This document shows positions 45,427 through 55,586 of a DNA stretch of 64,000 nucleotides, piece by piece (position 1 is the first letter of the stretch; each line of letters begins with the position of its first letter). The translations under genes and the position numbers were made by a program. This stretch comes from Marinomonas gallaica (GTDB taxonomy: Bacteria > Pseudomonadota > Gammaproteobacteria > Pseudomonadales > Marinomonadaceae). Where the stretch lies: NCBI RefSeq assembly GCF_001639745.1, contig NZ_LTAX01000007.1, positions 62,001 through 126,000 on the forward strand. The letters are read 5' to 3'. The notes under the pieces were generated by a model. It was not told the origin of the DNA, searched no databases, and saw nothing but the letters and a program-made list of their open reading frames with translations.

Positions 45427-45981
45427 ATGCACTTAAGCGAAGAATTAGTTATTGAGCAAACCCAGAGTTGGGTGCGCTCGTTCATTGTCGGTATGAATGT
45501 TTGTCCATTCGCTAAACGTGAGGTTGATCTCGGCACAGTGCGATATGTTGTGATTCGTTCGCGCCAGCCTAATGTTGCTTTGGCAGAGTTAATGGCCGAA
45601 ATTGACTGGCTGGATCAGCATCCTGAAGCAGAAACAACATTGATGATCTTTCCATCGCTGTTTACGGATTTCTTGAGTTACTTAGACTTTGTTGATGATT
45701 CTGAGCAATTAATGTTTGAGCAAGAGTGTGAAGGTGTTTATCAATTGGCTACCTTTCACCCTAAGTATTGTTTCGCAGGGGCAGAAGACGATGATGTATC
45801 AAACTACACCAATCGTTCACCGTATCCGATGTTACATATACTAAGAGAAGCCAGTTTGGAAAAAGCCATCGAGTTTTATGGTGATACGGCCGAGATTCCT
45901 GAGCGAAATATTAAGCTGATGGAAGAGACTGGGCGTGAAGCACTGGCGAAGCTAATGCAGCAGTGCATGGTTCAGTCATAA
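45427..45981 (+). CDS. DUF1415 family protein
   Basis: Conserved protein of 184 residues, function unknown. TQSWVRSFIVGMNVCPFAKRE near the start and TLMIFPSLF, FHPKYCFAG and SPYPMLHILREAS are marks of the DUF1415 family, found in many proteobacteria as a short stand-alone cytoplasmic protein. It is divergent from the DEAD-box gene with about 150 bases between, and followed by cvfB about 65 bases later. No catalytic residues are assigned; two Cys and several His are conserved by recall. Confidence 0.8.
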   Translation: MHLSEELVIEQTQSWVRSFIVGMNVCPFAKREVDLGTVRYVVIRSRQPNVALAELMAEIDWLDQHPEAETTLMIFPSLFTDFLSYLDFVDDSEQLMFEQECEGVYQLATFHPKYCFAGAEDDDVSNYTNRSPYPMLHILREASLEKAIEFYGDTAEIPERNIKLMEETGREALAKLMQQCMVQS

Positions 45982-46047
45982 GAGACATTTAAATTTTACC
46001 AGCGCGCGTGTATAGTGCGCGACCTTACTCAACCCCTTGGAGTCAAT

Positions 46048-46884
46048 ATGCCAACCAATATCGGACGCATGAATCGCTTGCGCGTAGTTAAAGAGAAAGA
46101 TTTCGGTGTCTATCTCGATGCTGAGCAGTTAGGTGAAATCTTGTTGCCAAAACGCTATGTACCTAATGGTCTTCGTATTGGAGAGGAGGTGGATGTTTTT
46201 ATTTACTTGGATTCTGAGGATGAGCTGATTGCTACAACGTTAATCCCTAAGGTTCAAGTCGGTGAGTTCGCAGCATTGCGTGCTTTAGCGGTTAACCAAG
46301 TGGGGGCTTTCTTTGATTGGGGGTTGGCGAAAGATCTTTTAGTACCATTTAGTCAGCAGAAAACCCGAGTTGAAGAAGGGCAGGTTCATTTACTGTTTGT
46401 GTACTTGGACCAAATTACGAATCGCATCGTTGCCACAACAAAAGTCGACCCTCTACTGAATCGTCAAGAGCCAGAATACCGTACTGGTGAGCAAGTAGAT
46501 ATTATCGTGGGTGATCGCACGGACATTGGCTATAAATGTATTGTGGATAGCCGCTACTGGGGGGTTTTATTCTTTCAAGATCTTGTTGGTCGTGTATATA
46601 AAGGCGACCACATGAAAGCTTACATTAAACGCGTGCGTGAAGATGGTAAGATTGATCTAAGTTTGCAGCAAACGGGTTACAAGAAGGTTGTTACCATCTT
46701 AGACCAGATTATCGAGCACTTAGAACAAAATGAAGGTGAAATGCATTTGACTGATAAAAGTGCACCTGACGCGATCTTCAAAGAGTTTAAAGTAAGTAAG
46801 GCGACCTTCAAAAAAGCACTGGGTGCTTTATACAAAGAGCAGAAGATCAACCTTGGTAAAGATAAAATTACGTTGAAGAAATAA
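46048..46884 (+). CDS. cvfB: S1-like RNA-binding protein, CvfB family
   Basis: RNA-binding protein of 278 residues with S1-type beta barrels and a C-terminal winged helix, as in CvfB/YitL. NRLRVVKEKDFGVYLD, EILLPKRYVPN, VGAFFDWGLAKDLLVPFSQQ and IDLSLQQTGYK are family stretches; the winged helix is at about 235-278 (FKEFKVSKATFKKALG). The start is ATG 46048, with TTGGAG upstream; the frame is open 11 codons further. A probable role in gene expression control, as reported for the family in Gram-positive bacteria. A terminator follows. Confidence 0.85.
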   Translation: MPTNIGRMNRLRVVKEKDFGVYLDAEQLGEILLPKRYVPNGLRIGEEVDVFIYLDSEDELIATTLIPKVQVGEFAALRALAVNQVGAFFDWGLAKDLLVPFSQQKTRVEEGQVHLLFVYLDQITNRIVATTKVDPLLNRQEPEYRTGEQVDIIVGDRTDIGYKCIVDSRYWGVLFFQDLVGRVYKGDHMKAYIKRVREDGKIDLSLQQTGYKKVVTILDQIIEHLEQNEGEMHLTDKSAPDAIFKEFKVSKATFKKALGALYKEQKINLGKDKITLKK

Positions 46885-46911
46885 GTTAGACAGCGTTATC
46901 AGTTTTGATTT

Positions 46912-46946
46912 AAAGCTCCTAAAATTGACTTAGGAGCTTTTTTTTG
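46912..46946 (+). terminator. Terminator of cvfB, inside the opposite gene's 3' end
   Basis: AAAGCTCCTAA (46912-46922) pairs with TTAGGAGCTTT (46930-46940), then T-run. It overlaps the last codons of the convergent reductase gene. Confidence 0.85.
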
Positions 46947-47869
46947 TGGTCTTCTAAATGAGCGGTATCGTTTAAAGCAGCGTAAAAAGCATCTTGAATC
47001 GGAGTGGCGCTTCTTGGTGTCTCACGATGGAAAAAACCAGAAATGTATTCATTCTCAGTTTGGCGAATATTGCGAATGTCTTCATACATTGAGGAGCAAT
47101 TCATCGATGTGAGTCGAGCGACATTTGCGATACGTCTATGTAGATGTTCAGCTGTAATGTCTTCAACCAGCGGCTTGAAACGAAACTCTTCACAGTGCAT
47201 GGCGTTTGCTAGCTCATCCACAGCAGCATCAAAAATGGGTCGAATAGGTGCTTCCAGTACTTCTCCGTTTCTGATGGAGAAAATAGCAGTGAGTGGGTTA
47301 ATGACTGCATTTACGGCGAGCTTTTCAATCAATCGGCGTTCGATGTTTCGGCTTTGCACGTCTGGAAAAGGAAAGTCTGTACCGAACATATTATCGTCTT
47401 GTTCTTTTAATAGACCGAAAAAGCTGTCCCCATCGCCTGTTTTTTTAACTCGATTGCTGTCGAGTTTTAGAGCGCCTTCACTCGTGATACCTGCCCATAA
47501 GTTTTGTTGCTTCTTAAGATGAGGGATCAAATCCTGTTGTGCACCCAAGCCATTGCAAAGCGTTGCAATTAAACCACGTTTTTTTGTGTGCTTGCGCACA
47601 TCAAGGTAGGCAGCCACCAGATCAAAGGCTTTAGTGCAAAGCAAAGTCTTGGTGTATTTTCCTTCTAGTTGATCAAGGCTGACAAATTCGATATCGCTTT
47701 GTGTGTTGCGAGTATTGCCTTCTTCATCTATGTCCTCGACGTTAAGCGGGCTATTAGGGATGTCGCTGCGGCACAACACAGTCACCTGTTCTCCATGTTG
47801 GCGTAACTTGCTCGCCCAAAGTAAGCCGATCGCTCCATTACCGACAACTAACCACGCATCTTTTGTCAT
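46919..47869 (-). CDS. Ketopantoate reductase family protein
   Basis: NADPH-dependent reductase of the PanE/ApbA family, 316 residues. Rossmann motif GNGAIGLLWASKL near the start, LLCTKAFD, NGLGAQQDLIP, and the catalytic Lys in EKLAVNAVINPLTAI. PanE makes pantoate from ketopantoate for CoA; sequence fits the family, but some members act on other 2-oxo acids, and no other pan gene is nearby. It is convergent with cvfB and shares its terminator region. Confidence 0.82.
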   Translation of the reverse strand: MTKDAWLVVGNGAIGLLWASKLRQHGEQVTVLCRSDIPNSPLNVEDIDEEGNTRNTQSDIEFVSLDQLEGKYTKTLLCTKAFDLVAAYLDVRKHTKKRGLIATLCNGLGAQQDLIPHLKKQQNLWAGITSEGALKLDSNRVKKTGDGDSFFGLLKEQDDNMFGTDFPFPDVQSRNIERRLIEKLAVNAVINPLTAIFSIRNGEVLEAPIRPIFDAAVDELANAMHCEEFRFKPLVEDITAEHLHRRIANVARLTSMNCSSMYEDIRNIRQTENEYISGFFHRETPRSATPIQDAFYAALNDTAHLEDHKKKLLSQF

Positions 47870-47953
47870 TTAAGCCTCGTACTAGAAGTTTTTTAATAGT
47901 AAGCCTGCTATTATGCCGCCCCAAAGAGTAAATATCGAATGGAGGAGGCCATT

Positions 47954-48439
47954 ATGCCATCTTTTGACATTGTTTCTGAATTAAATTGGCATGAAGTAAC
48001 GAATGCCGTAGACCAATCTAATCGTGAAGTAATAACACGCTACGACTTTAAGGGTGTTGATGCAAGTTTCACGATCAAAGATAAGCAAGCTGTTGTGCTT
48101 GAGGCAAAGGCTGAAATGCAGTTAAACCAAATGATGGATATTTTAAGCCAAAAGTTGGTTAATCGTGGTATCGATCTAAAAACCTTAGAACGTGGCCCTA
48201 TCGTTGAAGGTAACTTACGCGCTACACAAGAGATCAAGCTTAAAGAAGGTGTTGATCAAGCGGAAGCGAAGAAAATCGTTAAGATTATTAAAGACAGCAA
48301 AATTAAAGTGCAGACACAAATTCAAGGCGAGCAATTGCGTGTAACGGGTAAGAAACGCGATGAATTGCAGCAAGTGATGCAGTTACTGCGTGGCGCGGAT
48401 TTGGAATTGCCAGTTCAGTTTAACAACTTCCGAGACTAG
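47954..48439 (+). CDS. yajQ: YajQ family nucleotide-binding protein
   Basis: Conserved cytoplasmic protein of 161 residues. MPSFDIVSELNWHEVTNAVD, TRYDFKGVDASF and VKIIKDSKIKVQTQIQGEQL are typical of the YajQ/UPF0234 family, two ferredoxin-like domains; a Xanthomonas member binds c-di-GMP. The start is ATG 47954, preceded by GGAGGAGG. In this c-di-GMP-rich window it is a plausible effector, which is inference. A terminator that also overlaps the next convergent gene follows. Confidence 0.9.
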   Translation: MPSFDIVSELNWHEVTNAVDQSNREVITRYDFKGVDASFTIKDKQAVVLEAKAEMQLNQMMDILSQKLVNRGIDLKTLERGPIVEGNLRATQEIKLKEGVDQAEAKKIVKIIKDSKIKVQTQIQGEQLRVTGKKRDELQQVMQLLRGADLELPVQFNNFRD

Positions 48440-48459
48440 CTTGACAGTTTCGAAATGAG

Positions 48460-48487
48460 AAAAGAGGCGCTTAATGTGCCTCTTTTT
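48460..48487 (+). terminator. Terminator of yajQ
   Basis: AAAAGAGGCGC (48460-48470), short loop, GTGCCTCTTTTT (48476-48487). It overlaps the 3' end of the convergent alkyltransferase-like gene. Confidence 0.8.
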
Positions 48488-48782
48488 GTATGAGTCGCTG
48501 TCCAGAGACCTCCCAGCCTTCATCTTCAAGACGAGACTTTTGACGTAAATATGCATCAGAGCCTTCATTGAAGCTTATGCGTTGTTTGCTGTTAATGACT
48601 CTATGCCAAGGAATGGTAGTGTCGCCAGGGAGGTGTTTTAAAATTCGAGCTACAAGGCGCGCGTATCGCGTATTGCCTGCTTGCTTTGCCAATTCACCGT
48701 ATGAAATGACATCTCCGCTGGGTAAGTGTGCAAGAATAAATAGAACTTGAACTTTAAATGCTTCGGTCTCTTGATTCGCCAA
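48471..48782 (-). CDS. atl: Alkyltransferase-like protein (Cys-less MGMT family)
   Basis: DNA-binding protein of 103 residues related to the C-terminal half of O6-methylguanine-DNA methyltransferase. GDVISYGELAKQAG and the helix RYARLVARILKH give the DNA-binding fold; the active motif is PWHRVINS with Trp where the methyl-accepting Cys of PCHR would be. Such Atl proteins (YbaZ in E. coli) bind alkylguanine and hand it to nucleotide excision repair without removing the alkyl group. It is divergent from fxsA. Confidence 0.88.
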   Translation of the reverse strand: MANQETEAFKVQVLFILAHLPSGDVISYGELAKQAGNTRYARLVARILKHLPGDTTIPWHRVINSKQRISFNEGSDAYLRQKSRLEDEGWEVSGQRLIQKEAH

Positions 48783-48830
48783 AAAACACCCCTAGATAGT
48801 TATCATACAAACAGAGAAAAGAAGGTTAAC

Positions 48831-49328
48831 ATGCGTTTTGCATTATTGCTGTTTATTCTAGTTCCTATTGTTGAACTAAGCGTTTTGATCCAGGTTGGAT
48901 CTAAAATCGGTAGTTTTACAACGATTGCCTTGGTGTTTCTAACCGCCATCATCGGTGTGACATTGATCCGTCGCCAAGGCTTCGCAACGTCCATGAAGGC
49001 TCAAGAGAAGATGCGTCGTGGTGAGTTACCTGCCTCAGAAATGGCCGAAGGTATTATGTTGGCGTTTGCTGGTGTTTGTCTTTTAATTCCAGGCTTTGTA
49101 ACGGATGCGCTTGGTGCATTGCTATTGATTACGCCGTTTCGTCAGGCAGTTGCTGCTAGAGTGTCGTTAGATTTCCTTAAAAATCGTATGAATATGCGTG
49201 CTCAATGGAGCCAACGTGATGCGAATGGTAATTTTACTCAAGGAAATATTATTGAGGGTGATTACCGGCCAGAGTCAGAGAAAAACGATTCAGGATCAGA
49301 AAAAAACGATCATATCGAGAAAAAATAG
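48831..49328 (+). CDS. fxsA: FxsA family membrane protein
   Basis: Cytoplasmic-membrane protein of 165 residues. The family core is ALLLFILVPIVELSVLIQVG then TIALVFLTAIIGVTLIRRQG, then a third hydrophobic stretch (GIMLAFAGVCLLIPGFVTDA) with LLITPFRQ. In E. coli, FxsA modulates F-plasmid exclusion of phage T7, and its gene often precedes groES, as here. The start is ATG 48831 with AGAAGG before it; the open frame runs further up. The polar, acidic, Lys-rich tail is variable. Confidence 0.9.
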   Translation: MRFALLLFILVPIVELSVLIQVGSKIGSFTTIALVFLTAIIGVTLIRRQGFATSMKAQEKMRRGELPASEMAEGIMLAFAGVCLLIPGFVTDALGALLLITPFRQAVAARVSLDFLKNRMNMRAQWSQRDANGNFTQGNIIEGDYRPESEKNDSGSEKNDHIEKK

Positions 49329-49340
49329 TTTTTGATGGCC

Positions 49341-49368
49341 CTTGAAATATTCCTAGGCAACCACATTA
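49341..49368 (+). promoter_or_regulatory. Sigma-32-type (heat-shock) promoter of groES-groEL
   Basis: CTTGAA (49341-49346, preceded by CC), 14 bases, CCACATTA (49361-49368), against the consensus CTTGAA-N13-17-CCCCATTA. It lies about 90 bases before groES. No CIRCE element was noticed. Confidence 0.75.
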
Positions 49369-49456
49369 ACGAACTCGATAACGAATCCCACCAGAAGAGT
49401 GGGGCTAATCCGGCCAGGGGAGTCCTGGTATTGATTAACTTTGGAGATATAGATCA

Positions 49457-49747
49457 ATGAATATTCGTCCTTTGCACGATCGCGTCGTTGTTCGCCGTAA
49501 AGAAGAAGAAACAACAACTGCGTCTGGTATCGTTCTGCCAGGTTCTGCTGCAGAAAAACCTACTCAGGGTGAAGTTTTGGCTGTGGGCACGGGTCGTATT
49601 CAATCTAATGGCGATGTGCAAGCATTGGCAGTTAAGGTTGGTGACACTGTGTTGTTTGGCCAGTATTCAGGTCAATCCGTTAAGCTAAACGGAGAAGAGT
49701 TACTGATCATGAAAGAAGATGAAATCTACGGCGTAATTGAAGCCTAA
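49457..49747 (+). CDS. groES: Co-chaperonin GroES
   Basis: Ten-kDa lid of the GroEL chamber, 96 residues. [20 protein letters not shown] at the start, the mobile-loop segment GIVLPGSA and the C-terminal [21 protein letters not shown] end ([15 protein letters not shown]) are standard. It is cotranscribed with groEL 58 bases downstream and preceded by a heat-shock-type promoter. Confidence 0.97.
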   Translation: MNIRPLHDRVVVRRKEEETTTASGIVLPGSAAEKPTQGEVLAVGTGRIQSNGDVQALAVKVGDTVLFGQYSGQSVKLNGEELLIMKEDEIYGVIEA

Positions 49748-49787
49748 GTCTTGTTTCTGATTAATCAACGATTAGCAAAATTAATAA

Positions 49788-51440
<1,653 letters not shown>

Positions 51441-51492
51441 TCCGAAAGGACACATTAACCTCTTGATTTAAAAGCATTTATATGCTTTAAAG

Positions 51493-51517
51493 GCCTCGCG
51501 TTTCGCGGGGCTTTTTT
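51493..51517 (+). terminator. Terminator of groES-groEL
   Basis: GCCTCGCG (51493-51500), TTT loop, CGCGGGGC (51504-51511), then TTTTTT. Confidence 0.88.
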
Positions 51518-51592
51518 ATGCTTTTCCATTGATTATGATATTGATTCTCATTACTATGTTTTGCTTTTATGTGAGCATAGGGAGCCAAATCA

Positions 51593-52336
51593 TTGAGTTT
51601 GAATCAGGGAGCGCTTAGTCGATCCGTATTATTGGAAATTATTCAATCTAAGCGATTTGGTGTGGAATATCAGCCAATCGTAGATCTGTCAACAAATGAC
51701 ATCATTGCTTACGAAGCGTTATCGCGCTTTTACAGTTCAGAGGGGGAGGCGATACGTCCCGATTTAGTTTACGCTTCTCTGCATGAAAACCCTATTACGC
51801 TGTTTCAAGTTGAGTATGCGCAAAAGCAGCTGCAACTTGAGTATCGCCCGCCCGAAACCTTGTTCGTAAATTTAGACCAGGATGCTTTTTTTGCGACCGA
51901 TGTTGAAGTCTATAATAATCCGTTTGTCCAACTGATTCGCGGTCAAGAGGAGGGCAATGTGGTGGTCGAGTTAATTGAAAACTCAGAGATAAATGATGCC
52001 ATTATGAGCTTATCGATGATCGAAGCATTTGATGCACTTGGTATCGATACGGCTTTAGATGATCTGTGTCATCCCCATTCAATGATTTCAGTGTCGGTTT
52101 TGCAGTTAGTTAAATGGGTAAAGCTAGATCGTTGTGTGCTACGAATGGCGCATAATGAGGTGTTTATGAAGTTTGTGCGCCAAATGATTGAGTTTGCACG
52201 GACGACAAATAAAAAGATTATACTTGAAGGGGTTGAGACTCAAGCAGATTTAGAAATGGCTAGGATGCTCAGTGTAGACTGCGTTCAGGGCTTTATATAT
52301 CGCCCTGACTTTATCAATAAGATGCCAGAATGTTAA
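51593..52336 (+). CDS. EAL domain protein, putative c-di-GMP phosphodiesterase
   Basis: Stand-alone EAL domain of 247 residues. The EAL motif is YEALSRF; further metal and catalytic positions are seen as FVNLDQD (Asn), ELIENSE (Glu), KLDR (Lys) and EGVET (Glu). The loop after the catalytic Asp pair reads DDLCHPHS rather than the usual DDFGTGYS, so activity is uncertain and it may be a weak enzyme or a c-di-GMP receptor. The start is TTG 51593 with GGGAG before it. It lies alone between groEL and fimV; fimV-region and EAL proteins both influence surface behaviour in relatives. Confidence 0.8.
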   Translation: MSLNQGALSRSVLLEIIQSKRFGVEYQPIVDLSTNDIIAYEALSRFYSSEGEAIRPDLVYASLHENPITLFQVEYAQKQLQLEYRPPETLFVNLDQDAFFATDVEVYNNPFVQLIRGQEEGNVVVELIENSEINDAIMSLSMIEAFDALGIDTALDDLCHPHSMISVSVLQLVKWVKLDRCVLRMAHNEVFMKFVRQMIEFARTTNKKIILEGVETQADLEMARMLSVDCVQGFIYRPDFINKMPEC

Positions 52337-52447
52337 GAAAGTCTGATATTAGCCAAACCATTGATTCTAAAGCTATTGATAAATCATGACCTGTATTAGA
52401 TACTTGACCGATACTTGTCGTCAGTTTTTAACAAGAAAGGGAAGCTT

Positions 52448-54766
52448 ATGCTCAGAAAAACGCTGATTAGTTTGGCTGTATCCAGCGCGCTATACATGTC
52501 CAATGGATATGCGTTAGAGCTGGGCGAACTAACTTCCCAGTCTCAGGTGGATGAGCCTTTTCGTGGGCGCATACAGTTAACTGACGTTAATGGTCTTACT
52601 CCCAGTGACGTTAATGTTCGTCTCGGCTCCGAAAGTGAGTTCCGACAAGCTGGTATTGCGCTGACGAGTACATTATCCCAGCTCGACTTCAATGTGGTTC
52701 GGGAGAATGGTCAGTTAGCGGTAGTGATTCAAACGGACGCTCCGTTAACGGTTAATCAGCTCAACTTTGTGTTGGCGGCGCGCTGGCCAAACGGCCAAGT
52801 GGTTCGCGAATATCGAACGCCGCTAAACCAACCTGCGCTGGTGGAAAAATCCCAGCCTGAAGTCGTTCAATCTGTTACACCTCAAGCACCCTCTTCAAAA
52901 GATCAAGTATTTCGCCGCGAAACGTCTCAAGCTAAAGCGCTTACAGCAAAAGGTGAGCTGAACGTTGAAAAGGGTAACACCCTTTGGTCCATTGCTGGTT
53001 CTAATCGTCCTAATAATCAGTTGACGATTTATCAGACAATGATGGCGATCCAGGCGTTAAACCAAGACGCTTTTTATGCAAACAATATTAATCTATTGCG
53101 CGAGGGGGCGGTTTTACGCCTACCGACGCAAGAGCAAATAGCCTTATTTAATCGCGCTACTTCAGAGAAAGAGTTTGAACGTCAACATTCGGCTTGGATG
53201 GCTTTAAAGCAAGCTGGGCGCCTTGATGAGATTGTGTCCAAAGAGCAAATGAATACTCAGGCAAAAGCGAACTCTACACCAGCTTCGCCTAAAGCAACTG
53301 AAGATAAATTGATGCTTGCCTCTGGTCAAAGTGTTTTGCCGGAAGAAAATGCAAGCTCAAATGAAGCGGATGTTCAGCGCATTAGTGAACTAGAAACCGA
53401 GTTGTCTGCTACGAATGAGTTGCTTGATAAGGAAACTCGTGAAAAAGCTGAATTGAACGATAAGCTTGGTGAATTGAATGAGCAGTTAGCGACACTGGAA
53501 CGTCTAATTTCATTGAAAGACCAGCAAATGGCGGAGTTGCAGCGACAGTTCGCCAGCGCTCAGCAGGCTATGCAAGAGCAAAAAAATACCGTTGATCAAC
53601 TGCTGGAGGCAGATCAACTGCGTCGTGAGCAAGCGGCGGCTGAAGATGCCTCTTGGATGAATAAAATTTTTGGAAATCCTATCATTATGTCTATTGCAGG
53701 TGTGGTCCTGTTGTTGATAGGCCTGTTGATCGGTATGTTAATGAAACGATCCGGTCGAAATAAAGCGGATAAAGAGAAAAAAGACGATACGCAAGAGTTT
53801 GATTTGGCCCCTGTGGCCGCTGTTGCGCCTGCTGTGGCTGCGGCAGCTGTTGCGCCTGCTGCAACGCCTGATCCGATTGAAGATGCAGAAGAACCAATCG
53901 AAGAGGAAGATCCGTTCGCTTTTGATTTTGAAGTAGATGTTCCTGAAGAAGATAGTTTTGATGGTTTTGATGAATCCGTTGCATCGTCAGAAGTGATGCC
54001 CGAAACAGAAGACGAAACGGACGCGTTTGATGAATTTGATATCCCCGAGTTAGACGATAGTGCAGAAGTTGATGATTTTGAGGATGCGCTGGGGGCGGAG
54101 ATGGATGAGCTGGCAGATGAAGATGCTGCCGCTGATGACCCGTTTGCAGAGTTTGAGGTAGAAGAAACCGCTGAGATTGCTCCTGAAGATGACCCATTTG
54201 ATGAAGTGCTCGAGAGAGATGCGTCAACTGAGGAAGTAGAAGATGATGTGCTTGATGCTGAAGATAATGGCTTTGATTTAGAAGATACTCTTGCTGAGCT
54301 TGACTTACCTGCTGAAGACGCTGAGGAAAGCTTAGATGTTCCAGAAGATTTTTCTGAGGAAGAGTCTTTCGTCAATAGTCTTTTGACCGACGATGAGCAG
54401 AGCGATGTGGATGAGTCGGCAGTTTTTGATGTGGAGCCTGATACAGCTTTAGCGGACAGTATTGATGAAGTGCTGGCTGAAGCTCAGCAAGAAGACGACT
54501 TTGGTGGTCTTGATGTGCCTGAATTTGGCACTGAGCAAGCGGCTGAAGATGCTGCGTCTGAGGATGATGATGACGAAGAAGAGATTGATTTCTTCGACGC
54601 TAGCGGTGATGAAGTGGCAACAAAGCTTGATTTAGCGCGAGCTTACATGGATATGGGTGATGAAGAGGGTGCGCGTGTTATACTGGATGATGTGATTAAT
54701 TCTGGTAATGAAAGCCAGGTTGCCGAAGCCAGTAGTATGATGGAGCGCATGTTCCCAAGTGAGTAA
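52448..54766 (+). CDS. fimV: FimV family polar/motility scaffold protein
   Basis: Inner-membrane scaffold of 772 residues, important in Pseudomonas for type IV pili and twitching and for cell-pole organisation. A signal peptide is followed by the FimV N-terminal domain (LGELTSQSQVDEPFRGRIQL), a LysM-like domain near 180-240 (VEKGNTLWSIAGSNRP), a coiled coil (about 300-390), one TM (PIIMSIAGVVLLLIGLLIGM), a long Asp/Glu-rich cytoplasmic region and the C-terminal FimV/TPR domain (KLDLARAYMDMGDEEGARVI). The start is ATG 52448. It overlaps truA by 8 bases. Confidence 0.93.
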   Translation: MLRKTLISLAVSSALYMSNGYALELGELTSQSQVDEPFRGRIQLTDVNGLTPSDVNVRLGSESEFRQAGIALTSTLSQLDFNVVRENGQLAVVIQTDAPLTVNQLNFVLAARWPNGQVVREYRTPLNQPALVEKSQPEVVQSVTPQAPSSKDQVFRRETSQAKALTAKGELNVEKGNTLWSIAGSNRPNNQLTIYQTMMAIQALNQDAFYANNINLLREGAVLRLPTQEQIALFNRATSEKEFERQHSAWMALKQAGRLDEIVSKEQMNTQAKANSTPASPKATEDKLMLASGQSVLPEENASSNEADVQRISELETELSATNELLDKETREKAELNDKLGELNEQLATLERLISLKDQQMAELQRQFASAQQAMQEQKNTVDQLLEADQLRREQAAAEDASWMNKIFGNPIIMSIAGVVLLLIGLLIGMLMKRSGRNKADKEKKDDTQEFDLAPVAAVAPAVAAAAVAPAATPDPIEDAEEPIEEEDPFAFDFEVDVPEEDSFDGFDESVASSEVMPETEDETDAFDEFDIPELDDSAEVDDFEDALGAEMDELADEDAAADDPFAEFEVEETAEIAPEDDPFDEVLERDASTEEVEDDVLDAEDNGFDLEDTLAELDLPAEDAEESLDVPEDFSEEESFVNSLLTDDEQSDVDESAVFDVEPDTALADSIDEVLAEAQQEDDFGGLDVPEFGTEQAAEDAASEDDDDEEEIDFFDASGDEVATKLDLARAYMDMGDEEGARVILDDVINSGNESQVAEASSMMERMFPSE

Positions 54767-55586
54767 ACAAAAAGTAGTCCTTGTCGTAGAATACGATGGG
54801 GCAGTGTATAAGGGGTGGCAGGCTCAAAAGTTTGATGTTGCTACCGTTCAAGAATGTCTAGAAGAAGCCCTAAGCAAAATAGCAAATCATCCAGTTACCG
54901 TGATTTGTGCGGGTAGAACGGATGCAGGTGTTCATGCAAGTGCGCAGGTTGTGCACTTTGAAACAGAATCCGAGCGACCTATCCGTGCTTGGACGCTAGG
55001 AGTTAATACCAACCTCCCTCCCGATATTTCAGTTAAGGCGGCACGTGTTGTTGATTCAGAGTTTCATGCTCGTTTCAGTGCGCAAAGCCGTCGCTATCGC
55101 TATGTCATATATCAGTCTGAATTCCGCCCAGCAGTTATAGGTAAAGGTGTCACTTGGACTCATAAAGCCTTAGATGTTGTTGCGATGCAGCGTGCGTGTG
55201 AGTACTTCAAAGGTACGCATGATTTTACCTCTTATCGAGCGGTAGGGTGCCAAGCAAACAGTCCAGTGCGTACTATCCTGAATTTCTCAGTCGATCAGTT
55301 TGGTCAATACATCGTTTTAGATGTCAGAGCGAATGCGTTTTTGCATCATATGATTCGTAATTTTGCCGGCGTATTAATGACGATTGGTGCAGGTGAGCAG
55401 CCGGTTGAATGGGCTAAGCAGGTATTGGACGCAAAAGACCGCTCTAAAGGGGGTGTGACAGCGCCGCCTTATGGTCTTTACTTTGTTGATGCTGAATACC
55501 CGAGTCATTTTAATGTCCCTAAACCACCATTAGGTCCTCATTTTTTACCGTTCAAAGAGGAGCCAGAGTATGAATTGCCGCGTTAA
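54759..55586 (+). CDS. truA: tRNA pseudouridine(38-40) synthase
   Basis: Makes pseudouridine at positions 38-40 of the anticodon arm. At 275 residues it is the usual length. VEYDGAVYKGWQAQ and the catalytic Asp in CAGRTDAGVHASAQVV, followed by FHARFSAQSRRYRY and ANAFLHHMIRNFAGVL, are diagnostic. The GTG start at 54759 overlaps fimV and its end overlaps trpF by 17 bases, so the cluster is translationally coupled. Confidence 0.95.
   Translation: MSKQKVVLVVEYDGAVYKGWQAQKFDVATVQECLEEALSKIANHPVTVICAGRTDAGVHASAQVVHFETESERPIRAWTLGVNTNLPPDISVKAARVVDSEFHARFSAQSRRYRYVIYQSEFRPAVIGKGVTWTHKALDVVAMQRACEYFKGTHDFTSYRAVGCQANSPVRTILNFSVDQFGQYIVLDVRANAFLHHMIRNFAGVLMTIGAGEQPVEWAKQVLDAKDRSKGGVTAPPYGLYFVDAEYPSHFNVPKPPLGPHFLPFKEEPEYELPR

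Noticed and set aside
47004..47522. 172-codon plus-strand frame
   Set aside because: Antisense shadow of the ketopantoate reductase gene; composition is Ser/Arg-rich and unlike real proteins here.
53614..54375. Long Ser-rich open frame on the minus strand (253 codons)
   Set aside because: It is the antisense shadow of the Asp/Glu-rich part of fimV; low-complexity codons such as GAA and GAT read as Ser-rich on the other strand.
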